Below, piece by piece: positions 1 through 12,674 of a stretch of 64,000 nucleotides of DNA (position 1 is its first letter; every line of letters starts with the position of its first letter). The DNA comes from Mortierella sp. BCC40632 (taxonomy: Eukaryota > Mortierellomycota > Mortierellomycetes > Mortierellales > Mortierellaceae). The stretch lies in contig WAEK01000009.1 in assembly GCA_011634665.1 (NCBI GenBank), positions 1,975,501 through 2,039,500 on the forward strand. The letters run 5' to 3'. Position numbers and translations under genes: made by a program. Under the pieces are notes generated by a model that saw only the letters and a program-made list of their open reading frames with translations, made no database searches and had not been told where the DNA came from.

Positions 1-346
1 TTTCTCTATCTACATCTCTTTCATTTCCTAGTTTTCTATCAAGAATAGCAAAGAACTCTTTGCCACACAATTGGATATATTACAAATTGGTTTCTGGTTT
101 TGGTTGTTTTTTTTTTTTGCTTCTGAAGCAATGAACAGGAAATGTCAAAGGAAACAATTAAAAGAAGCAGACAAGGCAAATGAGGAAGAGAGAAGAAAAA
201 ACAGCAAATAGCAACAGCACACAATACATCCAACAGTTCAATATGCAAATCGGTTAAACAAGGAATTTGAGAGATGAGGAGAGGAGAGGAAACAAAACGA
301 AACGAAACGAAACGAAAGGACTAAGGAAAAGGGTTACACAAACTAC

Positions 347-3300
347 TTAGTGTGCACGACCGTTAACTTGGGTATGGCTTTTTGCTGCATGGGCTGCCTC
401 CGCTGCCTCTTCAAACTCGCCTTCGGCCAAGAGCTCCTCTGGCTTGGATTGACGTCGGAATGGGATCTTGATCGGAAGATCTACTGCCTCGTCCTCTTCC
501 TGACCCATCTTGTATGCCAAGTACCGCTCACGATCATGGATCGACATATTGGCCAGCGTCAGATCCTCCGAACCTTCCAAGGGCGTACGGATCCGAGGTG
601 ACCCAGGAGCTGACCTTGGCTTGGGCACCTTGGTCCGCTCAGCCGCACCCTCATTCACCGCTCCAAAATAATCGTCGTCAAACGAGTCGGGGTACGCCCT
701 CCGGAGAGCCAACTGGCGTGCCTTGATATACTCCAAGCCCATGCGCTTCCAGTCCAAGAGATCCGAGAGACGCTCCGTTCGGTTACGTTGGTTGATACGC
801 TGACGGCGTGACTTTTGAGTGAAACGGAGCATCTGATCAGCCAGCTGCTCGACAGACTCTTCGACAGACTTCATCCGGCGGTCAACAATGTAGATTCCGT
901 ATTCTGAAGAGTCGACAATGTTGTCATCCATAAAACAGCCAAATCCAGAAAGATTAGTGGTGATGCTAGGAACGCCCATGACTGTACACTCTGCAGGTGT
1001 GTAACCCCAAGGCTCATAGTAGGACGGGAAGACACCCAAGTGGCATCCACGGACAAATTCTTCGTAATCGAGGCCAAAGAGAGGGTTGCTCGAGTTCAAG
1101 AACTCGGGGTGGAATACAATTTTGACACGATCCGATGGGTGGTTGAAAAGTCCAACACGGCGCAATTGGCTCAAGACTGGATCTTGGTTGTCATCAGCCA
1201 TATTGTGAGTGACAATAGGTGGCAGGGTCGAACGCTTCAAAGCAAATGTCCTGCGCTTGAGCAAGATCTGGTCTTCACTCGTCAAAAACTGGGTCGTGTT
1301 TACATCGCCTCCACTATTGGTCGCATTGAGTAAGAAAAAGTACAAAAGAGGGAATACCAAATTAGTATCGGTATCGGAGGAGTTGATCTACTTGAACCAC
1401 CCGAAAAATCTCAGTCACAGATCGCATAGACATACCGAGCGGCCTTTTCAAAAAGTCTCGTCTCCATGCGCTGAGCAATATCATGGACAGTCTCCTTGAG
1501 CTGCTTGACAACGGCTTGACCCTTCAGGGTCTCGACAGTGAACGAGTGTGTCTCGGCAGGGGTGATGATGAAAGCAACGATGGTTGTTTGCGAGTTTGCT
1601 GCCTTGAGCTTCTCATTCAGGCCTAAATATCAATTTTTATGCAGCACAAGATCTAGTCAGTCCACTGCGTCATGCTTCTCAAATGACCTCTTGTGTCTGT
1701 ATCAATTTGTACTCCAAAGGACACTTACGGTGAAGAGACTCGATAAACATGTCCAAGCCCTTGTTACGGTACTCATAACGTCCTGCAGTGAAAAAGTACA
1801 GAGTGTTCTCGAGATCAAAGTCGTAATGGCCATAAAAGTGACCCCGAATAAAGTCATGGATACGCTCCTTAGAGACGGCGTGCAGATTTTGGAACTCGTG
1901 CATAGCCGAGAACTTGACTACATTCAATCCGTTGGGCAACACTCCATCTAAAAGAAGGCAAAAGGAAAACGATGTGAGAAAGGACGACAACAACAGAGAG
2001 GTACTTATTTTTTTCCCAACGATTTAGGTTTGCCCCTCAAAACCATACCTGGCTTTCGCTTTAAAAGATGCTCAGCCTCGTAGGCAGTGATATGGGAGAC
2101 CGTAGTGAAGACGTCACAGCAATGAGTCGCCGCACGCTCGATGCAATAGCGGTGGTAGATACCACGCTTGCCGGCCTCACTATCTACATCAAAGCTGCGA
2201 AGATTGTTGTAAAAGTCAACGGATCCAGCGCAAAGATAGCGGCCCAGTAGGGTTGCATGTGTTGTAAAGATGGTCGTGACGTCGATATGGCGTTTGCGAC
2301 AGAGGGCAATACCGACACCGGCAAGCCATTCGTGGAAGTGGGCAATAACAGCCGACTTGCGCTCATGGACAGTGAACTAGTTAGGGGAGCGATGCAGAAT
2401 TGGACCATGGATGTCAGCAAGGCATATCTCAGGGATCTCAGGGAATGCGGGGACAGTGCGTGTGTAGCAGGGCACTAGTGCGCATTGTGATGTCAATTGT
2501 GTCCCCCGTTAGTCCAGTCTCGGCTAGAGCCCTAATCCATTGGACGATCTGTTTCTGAAGAGGAGAGCGAGGTGGTCCCACTCCCCCAGAAAATGGAGCG
2601 AATACAGTCGAGAAAGATAGGAAACATGGCCGGTTTGTCATGGTGGGGAGAGAGGGAGAGAGGGAGAGAGGGAGAGAGCGTTTCGTCGTCCCTTGTATTC
2701 CGTCTGGTTGCCCACCCTGGCGGTCAGAGATACTCCGCTCGGACAAGAGAAGAGAGCAGAGACAACAATGGTCCATACAAAAGCCGTCCATCCAAACACG
2801 ATCATGCTGGGCATACACCCGACTCTTGTCAGGACAAGACATGTGTGGGATCGGACAACAGCAACAGTCCAGGCCTTTCTCTTTCTCTCTCTTTCTCTCT
2901 CCCACTCTTTCTCTCTCTCTCTTTCTCCTCTTTCATATCCAGCCAAGGAGATAGTCGTAGCGCCATAAAACTCAAAGAACGTTTGAACAAGACGACTTCC
3001 AGAATCTTTCTCACGGTCTCTTGACTCCCTTCTGAAGCGCCATGTCGTCCTGATTCTGTGTGGTTGTTGGATCACTGCTCGGGCGTTCTCCCTTTTGTGT
3101 TGTTGCTGGTTATTTTTTTTTCTCTCCTTAAGATTCCATGAAGAGTTGTTTGCTTACCTCGCCCAAGAACCAAGCAACGAGATATCCAAAGAGAATAGCC
3201 TCGTTGGTCTCGTGATCGTTTGGTGGAGAAGGGATCCCGGCCACGCTCCAGAGATCGCCCTTCCACTCGTCGAGCTTATGATAGATGGAGCCGGTGTCGA

Positions 3301-3752
3301 AGAGTAGGACCTTGGGAGCACCCTCGATCAGCCAGCGACCATACAAGAACTTGACGCCACGCTCCTTCATAGACTCGAGTGTGAGTCTCAACTCGGGCGA
3401 GTCTGGTTCGAGCGTCTCGACCTCGAGTGGTGCGGTCTTGTAGGAGAGGGGTCCGATCATTGTATACCGGTCGCCATACTCATGACTTGTTACTGGCGCC
3501 TTGGACTTGAGTACAGTGTAAATGCCTCCAACTAGACAAGAGCAAGAGAAGAGACGGGAAGAGAGGAGGAGGATGCAAGATAAGTCGTCAGGCCCGATCG
3601 TGCATGCACAAGAAGGGCATGTGTTTTACTTTGTTGTTGTTCTGTCTCTGTGCATAAGCAGAGGACTTACCTTTGTTAGCGACCTCCCATGCGATCTCAA
3701 AGAGGAGGGGCTTGTTGACGTTTCTGGGCTGGTTCTGCTTCTCCATGGTCAT
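347..3752 (-). CDS. GSY: glycogen synthase (GT3 family), six exons
   Basis: Transfers glucose from UDP-glucose to the non-reducing end of glycogen in the cytosol. Proposed exons on the minus strand are 3752-3671, 3531-3158, 2376-2049, 1947-1729, 1622-1436 and 1313-347. All introns are GT-AG, and the exons total 2157 nt, giving 718 aa, close to yeast Gsy1/Gsy2. The N-terminus has the KVGGIYTVL sugar-nucleotide loop and exon 3 has IAHFHEW. The catalytic EX7E pair is in EPWGYTPAE (about residues 497-505). An Arg cluster ([10 protein letters not shown], about 566-575) matches the glucose-6-phosphate regulatory helix. The C-terminus is Ser/acid-rich, like the phosphorylated tail of the family. The 781-bp second intron is long and full of CT microsatellite; short ORFs inside it are not exons. 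Start is MTMEK; a start two codons later is equally possible. Confidence 0.95.
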
Positions 3753-3860
3753 TACGGTGAATGTGAGGAAGAGAGAGTGTGTGTGAGAGAGAGAGAAAGC
3801 GAATGAAGGGTGGAATGTAGAGTGAACTGGATGGAAAAAGAAAAAAAGAATGAAAAGGCG

Positions 3861-3895
<35 letters not shown>

Positions 3896-5153
3896 ATGTC
3901 GAGAGAGAGAGAGTGAGAGTGAGAGAGTAGGAGAGGAATGAGGTGACGGCGGAATGAATGTGGGACCGAGAAAGAACGAGAAAAAACGAGTGTGTGTGAG
4001 AGAGTGTGTGTGCGTGAGTGTGTGTGAGTGTGTGAATGAGAGAATGCAAATGAATCAGAAAAAGAGAGAAAGAATTCCCCCACTAAAGGACTCTGAGGCT
4101 TTTATAGGTCGTCCACACTGTGACCAGTATGACTGAGACTCGGCTCCAAACGCCATCAGTCTCCTCTTTCCTTCACAACTATCGCCGCAGAGGCCACCTC
4201 TCTTGGAGAGAAAGATAACCGGCGCCGGATGATACGGGTCTATGATACGGAAGGCGGGCGAACGAAGAGAGTGAGCGTGAAGGCGTGTGTTTGTGGATGC
4301 GTGCACAGAGAAAAAGGTTCGGAGGACCAGTGGGCAACGAGAAGTGGCCGATGATACACTGGAGTAAACCTTCGAATGGCTGAGCCTGAAAATTCAGGCT
4401 CGCGCGTAGATTCAAAGGCCGGTCAAGACGCAACTCGGATAAGGAGCAAAACAACCATCCGGCCCACCCGTCTGCTTTGGACCATGTTTACTGCCCCTTT
4501 TCCCTTCCTCTCTCTCTTCCTCCTCCCTTCTCTCCCTTCTCTTCTAGAGTACCTTTTCATCGAGTGGCCATTGCTCCCGTCGCTTTGCTTTGGATCACAC
4601 ACCAAGAGGATAGAGAGATCTCACCTGCCAAATCGTTCTGCCCCTGGAGTCCCTCCTATTGGAAAAGTTGCGCACAGCCCTATGTCCTTCTCCACGATGA
4701 CCGACGGTTCAAAGACTCCCAACTCCCGAGAGAGAGAGAGAAAAGTAAGAGGAGAGGAAGAAGGGGGATTGTGGCTCTATTCACGACTTAAGGTTCCCTT
4801 TGGTTATCTTATCTTACCCGTTGCCCTGGCTTGATAGGACAGAAACCATGTCAAGTAGCTCCCCCGCCCTGTCCTCCTTGGTGTTTGCTGCTCACATCAT
4901 TTCTCCACATTTTTTTTTTCTTTTGCTGTTGCTACCCCAACCGTTGGGCCTATCGGCCTATCAACGTATCTTTGTCGGCACTTGTTGGCCAATCACATTT
5001 GATGACCTCTTTCTAGGGGGTGGCACGTCAATGCGAGAAAGCACGGACGCCATCTTGCCGCCTATTTTAGCCATCGCCTCTGGGAATGAACAGAGAGGGG
5101 AGCACAACATGTTGGCACGACAGGCACCAAAAAGACTGTGCCTTTCCCTTTTC

Positions 5154-5200
<47 letters not shown>

Positions 5201-6547
5201 GAAACACAAAATGAATCGACTTGGGGATGTATGATCTAAGCCGACATCTTTCCTTTTCAATGTCTTTCCTTTTCGATGTCCGGCTTTTACATTGGTCGCT
5301 CGACTGAACATCCTAAGACACACACACATATACACATACACATTCCCTCTCTTTTTTCTCTCTCTTCTATCTATCTTCCTTCTCTCCTCCCCTCATAAGG
5401 TGCCAACCCCTCTCATATATGTAATTGCATGTGAAGAGAGTCATCCAGCCTATTCTTCCTTAGTCTGGACCAACATGTCTACTCCCGGACCAACTTGAAG
5501 CCTTGGCATAGCTTGGCACAGTTGATCCTCTTCCCATTGCCCATTAGAAGAACATCTTAAGTAGAAAAAAAAAATCTTTTCTCCTTTACCCATCCTGATC
5601 AGACATTCATTATAGAAATTGTGAAGGATTCTGTGCGACAGGGAAGAGAGAGTGCCGAGCCCGGATCGAACCAAGTAACCTACCTACCCCATGTACTATA
5701 AACATGTAAGTAAGGCACGCAGATGGCCTAGTCGTTTAAAGCGAGCATTGACATTGTATTTTGTCTTCCCTGTTTGATGGTTTAGGGAGCCCAGTGTTAG
5801 TTTTGCATCCAACAACTTATAAGCTCATTCTCTGTATTTCATTTACTTGGGATGAGAAGGGCAGGGATTTGATAGACGTGATCGAGGAAGGATAAGGGGC
5901 AAGGGGAAGCCAAGAACCTTTCTACAAATGTAGATCAATTGAGGGGAAGCCTTCTTTCTCACCTCTACTTCTATCTCACTTCCGAGTATGGTTGATTATC
6001 TCACCACCTCTGGCTGATTGTCAGTAAATAATAATAATAAGTAATCTTTATAAATCCGTAGTGGCGGGTATAATCCACTGTCCTGCCTTACATTTTTGCC
6101 TGGCAGTGAAGAAGCTGATCATGATTGTGGATGAGCATTTCTCATTCCTGTCCAATTTTGTCCTAACCTCTTCTGTATCCAAGATTGAAAAATACTAAAT
6201 GGATCCGGAAAAGTGGAAAGTTCAGGATAGAAAGAGGAGACGCCTTGAAGTAGAACAAGATACAAGGTATAGAACTAGACTACTGAGTGAAAGCTTGACA
6301 ATCCTTACTTCAGCTTCTCATATGTTGACTGTTGTCCTTGTTTTGACTTTTACTGTTTTCAACAAACGATTGCTACAGCTCTGTCATATCTTTTCTTGTT
6401 GATCTTACATGTATTTAGTCAACAGCACGCAGAATGAACATAATAGACAGCAATGAGCTGAAACATCACGTAAGACAGTACTACAAGGTGATTGTGCAAG
6501 AACAGAATGAATCCGTTTGGCTTTATTCGCTCAACAAGTGAACTCTT
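3753..6547. other. intergenic, microsatellite-rich, no gene seen
   Basis: This 2.8-kb stretch separates glycogen synthase from the small secreted protein. It holds a poly-A run near 3867-3891, GT/GA repeats at 3900-4040, a poly-T run near 5160-5200 and short CT tracts. Open frames here are mostly translations of repeats, and none has domain-like composition. A weak tRNA A-box-like stretch near 5715 has no matching B box. Confidence 0.6.
4100..4106 (-). promoter_or_regulatory. candidate TATA box for glycogen synthase
   Basis: On the minus strand the bases read TATAAAA in the context CCTATAAAAGCC, about 350 bp upstream of the glycogen synthase ATG. It is the only clear TATA element in this upstream stretch. 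Between it and the gene lie a long poly-T tract (sense strand) and CT/GT repeats, which would be in the 5' leader. Assignment is by position only. Confidence 0.4.
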
Positions 6548-7072
6548 TCAATAGAGAGAGTATTGGCCACAGCTAGATCCTCCTCTGCGTCTCATTACAT
6601 CATCATCAACGGGAATGAATTTCCAGAGCATTGTGGGGCTAGGCTCCAACTCGTAAGTTCTCAGTCTCACAGGGGTTCCTGGCTGTGGACTTTGAAGGTC
6701 AATAGCTCTCACTAGTTCCGAGCCTGAAGATACCTCGATAGTGTAGGCACCATCAAATTCGCGGATCGTCCATCTAGTTGGAGAGGGAAGGACATCCACA
6801 ATAACGTCACTGCCGTGAACTTTCAAAAAGGATGTTCCAGATAACATGACATAGTATCCATTATCCGTCTTCCTGACTCTCCAAAACTGTTCCTGGCCAC
6901 CAACAATCACAGGCGCAATGCGATCTTTTCTCTCGAATCCGAGGGGGGAAGGAGGAGGAGAAGATTTCACATTTGAGACGATCATATATCTTCCACTTTC
7001 CAACTCTGCCAGGACAGCTTGGATCGAAGCCAGGAGCAAGAGAACAAAAATCGCCAGATGCGAATGAGCCAT
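6548..7072 (-). CDS. small secreted beta-trefoil-like protein, possible I66-type protease inhibitor
   Basis: Encodes 174 aa from the ATG at 7072. Residues 1-21 form a clear signal peptide (MAHSHL followed by a Leu/Ala/Val core ending AVLA), so the product is probably secreted. The mature part has repeated strand patterns GRYMIVSN, QFWRVRK, DNGYYVML, RWTIREFDGAYTIE and LWKFIP. This spacing of Tyr/Trp-containing strands resembles fungal serine-protease inhibitors of family I66 and the related ricin-like beta-trefoil fold. That assignment is from pattern memory, not a search. A Pro-rich insert (SSPPPSP) follows the first strand, and the tail has a short Arg/Gly stretch with a single Cys. An in-frame ATG 22 codons upstream exists but would bury the signal peptide. 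The gene is intronless as read. Confidence 0.6.
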   Translation of the reverse strand: MAHSHLAIFVLLLLASIQAVLAELESGRYMIVSNVKSSPPPSPLGFERKDRIAPVIVGGQEQFWRVRKTDNGYYVMLSGTSFLKVHGSDVIVDVLPSPTRWTIREFDGAYTIEVSSGSELVRAIDLQSPQPGTPVRLRTYELEPSPTMLWKFIPVDDDVMRRRGGSSCGQYSLY

Positions 7073-8830
7073 TTCGATGATACCTGGTCGAAGAAAGGAA
7101 CGAGATAGAGTTGATGTGTCGTTCCTGAAAGGAGGCATATCTATCCATTACTAGATGTGGTCATTTCATGCTCCTTAGTGTACTGGAAGGACACAAGGGA
7201 TCCTTGTCCGACGACCTTTTGTAAAACAAGAGGGATAAGAGGGAGTGGGGTGTTCGAAGAATCCTAAGCGAAGTATGGCACCCCATCGATGAGTCTATTA
7301 AGCTTTCATGTTACTCTTCTGCCAGACCTTGGATCAGCATCTAAAAAAAATATAGAAAAGATGGGTACCCGACCAGATTGGCTGCTGTCAAGTATCAGAG
7401 CGTTAAAAAAAAAACTACAAGACGGACGAGTCGGAGGAGGGGAGCGTGTGTTCATAGATGGCCGTTCCATGATGAAGCAAATAGATATGTAAGATCAATA
7501 CAGAGGCATAGTCATTCAGGGCAAATGCAATTCTTTAATTTTGTCCGCGAATGCGCCTCTGACTATTCGACGTACTAAGGTGGATGATGTCTCCCAAGAT
7601 AAACTGCAAACTGCTAGTTTCTTTTTAAGTTGTGGTCACAATTTTCCTTTGATTCCCACTTAACGCCCCCCTCCCCAGTTCGCTTGACACCACCCTCAGA
7701 GACCTAGTGGTAGCCGCAAAAGCCTAAGCAATTGAGTTCATAACATGAAGCAGTCCACTAGATCCTATCGTCCAGAAACTCAATGAATGTAGACCAGTTT
7801 TCAGTCATTCAGAGTTCTTTAGTGCATTGCCTTTGCAGTCCAAAATCGACAAAACGAAAATGGCTGGATCTACTAGGTATTATACATATTTGTTGTTGTA
7901 AAACGCTCTCCGCCCTTGAGAGAAATAAATATTAAAAAAAAAAAAAAAAAAAAAATCGATCGGCTTTCCTGATCCAGTCCTTTGCCTTCGCTGGCGTTAC
8001 AACGACATGAGTAGCTTGAACATGACCGAAAAGTTTTATTCTCCTTCAAACGCTGGAGCAAAGAGACCGAAAAGGCTGATGGATTTGACTGTGGGAATCC
8101 ACAACAGATTAGCGCAAAACTAGAGTGTAACCGAAACTCCAATGAAAGCACTCGAAATCAGTTGACCAAAGGGAATAGTGGCTATGCAATTGGCGAATCG
8201 CCTAATAATACAATAGTTTTGAAATGAGATTCGTCACCCTGGGTAAAAGTGCATGTGTGCCAAAGCGATATCTCTAAAAAAAGACTTTCAACGGCCTTGA
8301 AGGAAGGGTCAGTCAAGCAGAGGTGAGATGGATCAGTAGTGCTCTTTTTTTTTTTTTTTGTTGTTGTTGTTTTCTTTGTGCCGAAAGAGCTACTTGGAAG
8401 GGGTCCCTGCACGGGCTAACCAGACCCATGGTTGACCCGGGGGTCAAAAAGAAAGAAGGAAAGAAAGAATGGGAGGGATGCTGCCGAGAACCGATGCATC
8501 GAAAAAGATGCATGAACGATGAGCAATGTGGGTCGATACCAGAAATACAGCTACTCCTTTTGGGCGTCGAATGGCTCTCATATCTTTCTCTTTCTTCACG
8601 AGACAACGAGAAAAAGAGAGACGCAAAGAAAGTGGATGAGCCAAAAGGACCGCTGTGCTTACTCACGAGCTCATCATCTCTTTCTTTTTAAACCATCCAT
8701 CAGGATTCTCATCAGGATTCTCATCAGGAGCAGCTCTTCTCTCGCTTTCTTTCTTTCTCCCATCTCTGGACAATCATCCCAACACACCCCTTCGGGGCAG
8801 GAATAAGAACCGAAAGTCTCAATAGACAAG

Positions 8831-8861
<31 letters not shown>

Positions 8862-9061
8862 AGAGAGAAAAAGGCACACGACCTTCCAGTCAGGCATGTC
8901 TCCACTGGACAACATTACACAAATGTTCGCAATGGGAAAAGAGAACTTGGTCCTCTGTCGAATCTACTCATCCTCATGTCATGGCACCTCCTTTTGCTTT
9001 CCCATTTTGTAGTCAGACAACAGAGAAACCCAACCACCACCACTACCACCACGCCACCAAA
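7073..9061. other. intergenic, no gene seen
   Basis: About 2 kb with several A/T homopolymer runs (7933-7955, 8345-8360, 8830-8858). Open frames are short and low-complexity. I see no splice-consistent set of exons and no RNA gene. The last 100 bp would be the leader of the small ORF at 9062. Confidence 0.55.
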
Positions 9062-9310
9062 ATGTCCATCAAATCCACTATCGTTCACAGCTATCTCTTC
9101 CAAGAAGCCTTCTCGCTCCTGGTCTGGTCTCTACTCTACGGGATACCGCTTTTTATCATCATCTCAATCTGTTACTGTACCACCAAAGGAACAGGGAACC
9201 TTGCTGGACTCGTCATTGATAAATCTGCGAAACGGATCCGGACGTATCAACAACAACAACGGAAAAAGGACAAGATGGAGCCACCCGTCGGAAGTAACCT
9301 CTCTGTATGA
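9062..9310 (+). CDS. small hypothetical single-pass membrane protein
   Basis: An 82-codon ORF starts at an ATG with good context (CACCAAAATGTCC). The first 16 residues (MSIKSTIVHSYLFQEA) are followed by a long hydrophobic stretch to about residue 42 ending in CYC, then a basic, Gln-rich cytosolic-looking tail (YQQQQRKKDKM). I do not recognise the family. An upstream in-frame ATG at 8981 would add a His-rich leader with poor composition. It could be a real small integral membrane protein, the first exon of a longer gene, or chance; expression evidence is lacking. Confidence 0.4.
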   Translation: MSIKSTIVHSYLFQEAFSLLVWSLLYGIPLFIIISICYCTTKGTGNLAGLVIDKSAKRIRTYQQQQRKKDKMEPPVGSNLSV

Positions 9311-10172
9311 GTGCTTTCTTTTCTTCTTTTTCTTCTTTTCCCTACGTCTTTGCCATTCGCCTTGACAAGGGGAGGAGGAGGAGGAGTAGGATTCCAGAGG
9401 ATCGGATTGCTTCTAGCAAAGTCAAGAGAGAAATCAACAGATACTTTTTTTTTTACCAAGTATTCCAGAACCAAAGGATTTACCTGTAGTGCAACATGGA
9501 GTGGGAACGACAAGACTACATCTTGAACAAGTCTGGTCTAGTCAAGTCTTCCGGGGCGACCATACTCAAAAAGTTCTCTCTCAGAGAAAACTCTAGGACA
9601 GCTCTTTTTCTAGACGCTATTCTTGAACTCTTTTCTTCTTCTTCTTCTTCTTCTTCTTCTCACAAACAGCCCTCTTGTGGAACCACAAAAAGACCCCTCT
9701 CTCTCTCACTCGCCCCTGATATCTCGACTCTCTTTCCCCCAGCCGCCCGACACCCTTTTCCTGCATATATGAATAGAATACCTTCAATTTCACTTTTTTT
9801 TTTTCTTTTTTTTAGACTGCGGAAGGTCGCATGGTGGTTGCACATGGATTTTGGTCAGGGGCTCGAAGAGCGGGGCAAATTATAGGTACTTTTGAGAGAG
9901 GTATTTAATTATGAATTGGTCTATACAGGCTTTCGCAATCGAGAAAGACGAAACATTGAAAGAAAGAAAGAAAGAAAGAAAACACACACACACACAGGGC
10001 TCGACGCATGTGAGGTAAAAAGATGGGTAAGCAAGGAAGAGAGAGAAGAGAGAGAAATGCTACAAAATGAGAGTGAAAATTGAAACAGAATATACGCACG
10101 ATTGGAGAAACGTCCCTGTTTTCCTTGTCAAGGCGCAGTGTGTGCTTGGTATTGTTGTGCCTCAGACTTTCA
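9311..10172. other. intergenic, no gene seen
   Basis: Contains a TTC triplet run near 9630-9658, an AAAG tetranucleotide run (9958-9980) and an AC run (about 9983-9996). It is probably the 3' flank of the PAP2 gene. No credible coding region was found. Confidence 0.55.
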
Positions 10173-10962
10173 TTAATGGCTCTGTCCTGGGCGTCCATGG
10201 TCAGATACAGACATGGGGTCATACTTGGAACTGTATCCCAGTCCTCCAATGCCTCCACCGTGACCACCGACGTTCACATTCGAAGACATCTCGTGAAGAC
10301 TTGATCCGTCCTGTGACATGGTCCTCTGGAATGCTGGTCCTGGTCCTGGTTGTGCAGTGGGGCCCGTCTGTCCAGGGGCTTGGTGTGTGGATCCTAGGAA
10401 GGAATGCCCTTGGTCATGATCATGGTCTTGTTCTTCATCAGGGAGACGCTCATGACGATGGTGGTGAGGGATGAGGACGGATGGCAAAATCTCTTCACCA
10501 ATTCTGGGTGAGAAAGGTCGTCCACACTTGGTTGCAGCCAGTGAAGGATAGTATTGTCGGTAGGCAAAGACGGCAAAGACGGCGCCAATGATCGATCCAA
10601 CAGTGACATCCTGCCAATGGTGTCTATAGTCTGCCACACGAGAGGTCGCAATGAGGGCAGCGAGGATCAGAGGAGCAAGGACGACGACGGACTTGTAGAT
10701 ATGACCACGCTCGTCAAAGAGATGTAGCTTTCCAGCAAGGTACATGGACAAGAATCCGAGGCCACCAAAGGAGAAGGACGAATGACCCGAGGGGAAGGAC
10801 TTGAAGCCGTCGCGCAAGAGCTCTGTCCTGGTGCAAATGGTCGAATTGGTGAGCATGTTGATGGGATCATCGAGTTGAGGGACAGGCATGCCTGCGGCTG
10901 CCTTGTCGTAGATCTCTAAGCAGCGGTCAAGAAAGTCTGGGCGAGGACGGCCGACGGTAATC

Positions 10963-10997
<35 letters not shown>

Positions 10998-11107
10998 ACA
11001 CATCCAAGAAAGAAGGGGATGGAGGTGAGTCCCATTTGGTAGAGTCTATACCGTGCAAAGGTCGATTGTCGTCATGGAGCCTCCATTGCCGCCTTTTTAA
11101 TTTCTCG

Positions 11108-11141
<34 letters not shown>

Positions 11142-12539
11142 GCCCACTTGCCGCATTCCGCCCACGCACATTTTTTTATTTTCGCACACGCCCTTCTGGT
11201 CCTTTGTTGATTCCTCCTCGGAAGGAATAAAGTAAACCCTCTTTTCCTCACAGATCATGCAGTCGACAAGACTTTCAAGGAGAGCAGGAGACGACAATGC
11301 GCCCGCTCTGGCTGAGGCACAACCAAGATGATCCTAGTTGGCTGTAGCATTACAGCCACCGTCCCAGCATATTGGACAACGAAGCAGCATGTCCAGCTGG
11401 CACAAGTTTGCACAACAATGCCATTTTTGTACAATTGTCTAATAATCCTTGTTCCTGCTTTTTTTTCCTGTCCCTGTGCTCCTGCACCTCTCTCACTTTC
11501 TGCCAGCCATTATCGGAAGAGAACTCCTGCCAGTGTTCTTTCCACCCACGAACGCCAAGATAGTCTGAGGATAAGGGCTGTGTGGAAAAAGGATCCTGCA
11601 AGCCGGCGCAACCGAGAGTGTTTGAGTGTCTTTTTCCGCATCTACAAAGATCTAGAGAGGCTTTTTTTTTACCTTGATACTGTCGGTGACGATGAGGACA
11701 AGGGCTTGAGCGAGAACAAGGCCAAGGAGACCATTGTGCAGATCTGTGTACGACTTTCGGTGGAAGATGGCAACGCCACCAATGACGACGCCTGGCAAAA
11801 TAAAGGCGAGGACCTTGGGGAGAAAGAGGAGGGGAGGGGGGGGGGTATCAAGAAAAGAAAAAACAGTCAGTCCCAAACGGAAAAGTTAGTCCAAAAGAAG
11901 GAGGATTCATGCAAAGGTGAAGGGGCCGAGGCCCGGCAGGGGAAAAAAGTTGGACTTTGGAGAGAGAGAAAGAGAGAGAGAGAAAGGAGAGAAGGCGGGA
12001 GAGGAAGCGGGAGAGATTGACAGAGGAGAGCTTCCCATTCGCACACTGCCTCTCTCTCTCTCTTTTCACTCCAAACACACATCACACACAACCCACACAC
12101 ACACACAGATACACACACACACACCGCAGACTGCATGTCCACGGACAAGGTCAGGGTCAGGGTCAGGGACACGGACACAAACAGAAACACAGGCTGCCTT
12201 CTCACGCGAACAAGTGATCCTCTGCAGGTCCAAGGCAGAAGCCAATGTAGTCATTCGCCCTTGGTAGCCTACTCATTTGTCAATGTCGAAGAGTGGAGGA
12301 AAAAAAAAAAAAAAAAAAAAAAAAAAGGAACTTACGAGGCAGAGCCAGATCGGGATGGTTTCCTTCTTGGCAAAAGGATGTTGAATGGTCATGTCCCTGA
12401 CAGAGAATTGGCGATGGAATGGCTCTTGCTGGTCAATGATCGAGAATGCGATGAGGACAACAGTGACGAGAAGCCAGTCCTTGAAGTAGGACCTGAGCAG
12501 GGCCTTGGTCCGCTTCTTGAGCGTGAACAAAGACGGCAT
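10173..12539 (-). CDS. PAP2-family lipid phosphatase (diacylglycerol pyrophosphate / phosphatidate phosphatase), three exons
   Basis: Removes phosphate from lipids such as phosphatidate or diacylglycerol pyrophosphate in a membrane, as yeast Dpp1/Lpp1 do. Proposed exons are 12539-12336, 11813-11673 and 10961-10173. All introns are GT-AG, and 1134 nt encode 377 aa. All three phosphatase motifs are present: KX6RP (K115 is the last residue of exon 2, continued by ITVGRPRP), PSGH (about 172-175) and SRX5HX3D (SRVADYRHHWQD, about 222-233). Hydrophobic segments flank the motifs, consistent with a six-span protein. The C-terminal 120 residues are His/Asp-, Pro- and Gly-rich and probably cytosolic. 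The second intron (711 bp) and the first carry poly-A/T and GA tracts. Dpp1-like is the best guess; the exact substrate cannot be read from sequence. Confidence 0.9.
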
Positions 12540-12634
12540 TGTCGGCGGTGCTATGTGTCTGACTGTCTGACTGCTTGTCCAACCAAGGGAAGATCGAAGA
12601 GCTGTCCAGGATTTGGTTGACTGTGTGGAACGTG

Positions 12635-12674
<40 letters not shown>

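Noticed and set aside
2438..3075. Open frames inside the second glycogen synthase intron
   Set aside because: They are CT-repeat translations. Splicing from GAG/GTAAGC at 3158 to CTAG/TTC at 2376 restores the conserved protein without them.
5640..5760. tRNA/SINE-like A box (5715) and reversed B box (5662)
   Set aside because: The two boxes are on opposite strands and no cloverleaf or tail can be drawn.
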